Below, piece by piece: positions 6,571 to 8,513 of a DNA stretch of 8,513 bases. Position 1 is the stretch's first letter. The number at the start of each line of letters is the position of its first letter. A program made the translations under genes and the position numbers. The notes below the pieces were generated by a model. The model ran no database searches, had not been told where the DNA came from, and was given only the letters and a program-made list of their open reading frames with translations. The stretch comes from Methanosuratincolales archaeon (lineage in GTDB: Archaea > Thermoproteota > Methanomethylicia > Methanomethylicales > Methanomethylicaceae): contig CALGKV010000030.1 in NCBI GenBank assembly GCA_937930465.1, positions 1-8,513 of the forward strand, read 5' to 3'.

Positions 6571-6948
6571 TTGTTGAAGGAGGTTTTTGTCAGGAGGGAT
6601 ATACTCGAGGTATTCCTTGAGCTGTGCAGGGAGGTCTTCCCCCGCGAGAACATAATGCTCATCCGCGGGAAGGTCAGAGGAGAAAGGACAGAAATAAAGG
6701 AGTTCTTAATACCTCCGTTTTCAACATACGGAGAAGGCTTCTCGTCTTTCCCCTCGCATATGATACCCTTTGACCTGAGCATAATAGGAATCGCGCATTC
6801 CCATCCTTCTGGCAACAACAGCCCATCAGACGAGGACATGAACCACTTCTACGGCAGGATAATGATCATAGCAGCTTACCCATACAACGAGGACAGCGTT
6901 GCGGCTTACAACAGCAAAGGAATTAAGTTAGAGTTCACCGTAGAATAG
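6571..6948 (+). CDS. JAMM/MPN+ metalloprotease, 125 aa
   Basis: This is a compact single-domain JAB1/MPN protein. The zinc motif HSHP (76-79) is followed at the correct spacing by S86 and D89 (H-x-H-P-x6-S-x-x-D). The upstream catalytic Glu is probably E26, in FPRENIMLIRG. All residues needed for activity are therefore present. Archaeal relatives such as the Haloferax desampylase cleave isopeptide bonds to ubiquitin-like SAMP proteins; others release sulfur-carrier proteins from conjugates. No ubiquitin-like gene is visible in the window. The start is TTG at 6571 or, equally likely, the adjacent TTG at 6574, preceded by GGTGGGG (6560-6566). The gene begins 10 bases after the symporter stop and belongs to the same cluster. 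Confidence 0.9.
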   Translation: MLKEVFVRRDILEVFLELCREVFPRENIMLIRGKVRGERTEIKEFLIPPFSTYGEGFSSFPSHMIPFDLSIIGIAHSHPSGNNSPSDEDMNHFYGRIMIIAAYPYNEDSVAAYNSKGIKLEFTVE

Positions 6949-6952
6949 CTTG

Positions 6953-7969
6953 GTGCTGAGATTGAGATTCGGTGCAGGCCAGATCGTGAGCCTACTTGGC
7001 CTGGCATTTCTCCTGATAGCTGCAGCCGAAGCCGTACATGCGGCTCTCTCGCTCGAGGGGGAGTTGATCTCAGAGTGCGGGGCAGAGATGCAGAGCAGCT
7101 ATGTGCAGTACAACGCGATAATTCTCCAGGTATCTGGGGCTGCAGCCTTAGGCTTCCTCATGAACTACCAAAGCGATTATGTAAAGAAGGTCGCAGCCAA
7201 GTTCAACTCGGGCGACCTCAAGAGGCTATTCCTGGGCATGGTGGTTTCAGGAGGCTCGGTGTACAGCCGTGGAGGGAAGCACTGCATCAGGTTTTATGGT
7301 AAGGACTACGTAATGCACCAAGTTTTCAATGGGCTAGCCTACGAGCTTTACCGTTCGTCCCCAAGCACAATTTGGATCACGAGCAGGGGCAGCTACATGA
7401 CACAGCTCTACTGCAAGGATGCAGTCCTTGATATAAACGAGCTCTCCCCCGAAATGAATGCACGGAAGGGAGGGATCCCCACAATAGAGTACATTCTGGA
7501 AGGAAATAGAAGCATAAGGCAAGAGTCGCTAAGAGTCATAATGTCAGTCGCAGGCTGGGTTACGCCATCACTCAAAAGGACTGCCTATGGCTACTCTATT
7601 GTGACCAGGATAGGCTTAGGTTCCTCGAACCCATATCCGCTCAACGAGGAGTACAAAATACTCACCGAGTCGTTGTCATTGAAGTTCAACAGCTATTCGG
7701 ACTCGAGGTACCCAGACACAGGGTATCTGATGAGTTATGACGCAGATACCTGCAGCGCATTCCTCATGATAGGGGGCTTTGTTGAAGGCAGCCAAGTGAA
7801 GAAGGGAAGGCACGCAGGCAGGGAAAAGAACGCGATCCTTAAGGCTTCTTTGATCATGGGCAGGTACCGCTTTGAGACTCCTGGCTTTGCCGAGGACGCC
7901 CTCAAGACAGCAGTCTGCAACAGCAACTTTGAGCTTAGCGCAATCTTGGGTCGGATAATGCTAGGTTAG
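6953..7969 (+). CDS. Membrane-anchored, catalytically degenerate LAGLIDADG-fold protein, 338 aa
   Basis: Numbering here starts from the TTG at 6950, one codon before the preferred GTG at 6953. Two N-terminal hydrophobic segments (about 10-32 and 54-71) flank a short loop with C43. The rest reads as two LAGLIDADG-type repeats. Repeat 1 has FLGMVVSGGSVY (94-105) followed by CIRFYGKDYVMHQVF (112-126). Repeat 2 has LRVIMSVAGWVTPS (194-207), then VTRIGLGSSNPYPLNEEY, and a late IGGFVEGSQVKKGR ... EKNAIL, a tail I associate with archaeal LAGLIDADG proteins. The acidic residue that ends each LAGLIDADG motif is G101 in repeat 1 and A201 in repeat 2, so DNA cleavage is not expected. It is probably a domesticated homing-endonuclease fold reused for DNA or RNA binding at the membrane. 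It starts four bases after the JAMM stop, with no clear Shine-Dalgarno, so it probably depends on translational coupling. The fold call is moderate to good. Confidence 0.7.
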   Translation: MLRLRFGAGQIVSLLGLAFLLIAAAEAVHAALSLEGELISECGAEMQSSYVQYNAIILQVSGAAALGFLMNYQSDYVKKVAAKFNSGDLKRLFLGMVVSGGSVYSRGGKHCIRFYGKDYVMHQVFNGLAYELYRSSPSTIWITSRGSYMTQLYCKDAVLDINELSPEMNARKGGIPTIEYILEGNRSIRQESLRVIMSVAGWVTPSLKRTAYGYSIVTRIGLGSSNPYPLNEEYKILTESLSLKFNSYSDSRYPDTGYLMSYDADTCSAFLMIGGFVEGSQVKKGRHAGREKNAILKASLIMGRYRFETPGFAEDALKTAVCNSNFELSAILGRIMLG

Positions 7970-8160
7970 TTGTCTGGCTGGCCCTGTTAAGGGTCAAGAC
8001 AATCAGCACTCTCCTTTTGGAGGATAAGCCATGGGCGGCAGACCCTCTGCTTAAGAAAAACAGAGTCCCGAAAGCAAAAAACCTGAAGGCTATCGATTTT
8101 GCAACAATGGCGAGGCGCGGGTCTGAAACAGTTAAAAAGCCCGTCCACAGACTCCTTATT
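7970..8160. other. Intergenic region with short inverted repeats and HIT-gene promoter
   Basis: No convincing gene was found on either strand. Small hairpins are possible at 7982-7993 (CCCT-GTTA-AGGG), 8011-8022 (CTCC-TTTT-GGAG) and 8045-8065 (CTCTG/CAGAG). A longer-range inverted pair CAGACCC (8039-8045) / GGGTCTG (8119-8125) brackets the centre. A TATA-like GTTAAAAAG at 8131-8139 sits about 22-30 nt before the HIT start and suggests a leaderless transcript. No strong T-tract marks the end of the upstream cluster. A small RNA or 3' UTR structure is possible but unproven. Confidence 0.35.
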
Positions 8161-8513
8161 ATGGCAGAGAGGATTTTGTGGGCGCCCTGGCGCGGCGAGT
8201 TTGTGTCTGGGGCAAGGAAAGAAGGATGCATATTCTGCGTAAAGCCTTCCGAAGATGACTCAGAGTCCCTGATTTTTGAGCGTAGAGAGAGCGTGTTCGG
8301 AATGCTAAACAGATTCCCCTACAATAGCGGTCATATGATGATCGCCCCCTACAGGCATGTCACAAGCATAGAAGAACTTCGGAAGCAGGAGATCGAGGAT
8401 CTCTTTGGATTGCTGAAGGACTCGATCGCTGTGCTCAAAATGGAGATGCGCCCAGAAGGTTTCAACATAGGCTTCAACATAGGAAAGGCAGCAGGCGCAG
8501 GATTCGAGCACAT
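8161..8513 (+). CDS. HIT-family nucleotide hydrolase/transferase (C-terminus cut by window end)
   Basis: The ATG at 8161 opens a frame that runs off the window after 117 codons. The N-terminus has ILWAPWR (5-11) and GCIFC (22-26), the typical opening of the Ap4A-phosphorylase/FHIT-like branch of HIT proteins. NRFPYNSGHMMIAPYRH follows, a well-conserved HIT segment. The frame ends in GKAAGAGFEH, so H117 should be the first His of the H-x-H-x-H catalytic triad, which lies mostly outside the window. Such proteins cleave or transfer nucleotidyl groups of dinucleoside polyphosphates or AMP-linked substrates in the cytosol. The CxxC-type pair may bind zinc. A TATA-like element 22-30 nt upstream and no leader support this start. 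It is probably a separate transcription unit from the cluster ending at 7969. Confidence 0.92.
   Translation, partial: MAERILWAPWRGEFVSGARKEGCIFCVKPSEDDSESLIFERRESVFGMLNRFPYNSGHMMIAPYRHVTSIEELRKQEIEDLFGLLKDSIAVLKMEMRPEGFNIGFNIGKAAGAGFEH

Noticed and set aside
7970..8160. Possible tRNA or C/D-box small RNA
   Set aside because: No cloverleaf with a GTTCRA-type T-loop, and no properly spaced C box (RUGAUGA) and D box (CUGA) pair, could be found on either strand.
7935..8231. Minus-strand frame of 98 codons spanning the 7970-8160 spacer
   Set aside because: It overlaps the ends of both neighbouring plus genes, has no recognisable domain or ribosome binding site, and reads as low-information sequence.

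Overview
The window is archaeal. It encodes a Cdc48-type tandem AAA+ ATPase, a JAMM/MPN+ metalloprotease, a paired-CBS protein with a GGGDKF linker and a DUF2117-like domain that I know only from archaea. TATA-like boxes lie about 25-30 nt upstream of several starts (leaderless style), and TTG/GTG starts are used. The phylum cannot be fixed from this sequence; a TACK-type or other thermophile-like lineage is only a guess. I see no tRNA, rRNA, CRISPR array, insertion sequence or attachment site.

Layout, left to right. (i) 1-431, minus: the start and first ~140 codons of a CBS-domain protein, divergent from (ii) 483-1448, plus: an apparent fusion of an N-terminal Cas2-like ferredoxin fold with a C-terminal DUF2117-like domain. 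(iii) 1449-1506: short convergent terminator region. (iv) 1507-2169, minus: a NosL-like Cys-rich protein anchored in the membrane at both ends. (v) 2231-4852, minus: an 873-residue ATPase with a multi-pass membrane domain in place of the Cdc48 N-domain, followed by two AAA+ modules with complementary motif losses. (vi) 4853-4957: divergent promoter region. (vii) 4958-7969, plus: a tightly packed cluster of a 54-residue membrane protein, an SSS-family symporter, a JAMM protease and a membrane-anchored LAGLIDADG-fold protein whose catalytic acids are gone. (viii) 7970-8160: intergenic. (ix) 8161-8513, plus: a HIT-family nucleotide-binding protein cut by the window end.

How the parts may work together: the plus cluster joins solute uptake (small subunit plus symporter) with a putative isopeptidase and a membrane-tethered domesticated endonuclease fold. 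Opposite it, from a shared promoter region, stands a membrane-embedded unfoldase-like ATPase. A JAMM protease and a Cdc48-like ATPase are the kinds of enzyme that handle ubiquitin-like modified proteins, so a membrane protein quality-control or transporter-turnover link is conceivable. That link is inference from proximity. The most unusual items are the Cas2-DUF2117 fusion, the ATPase architecture and the dead, membrane-tethered LAGLIDADG protein.
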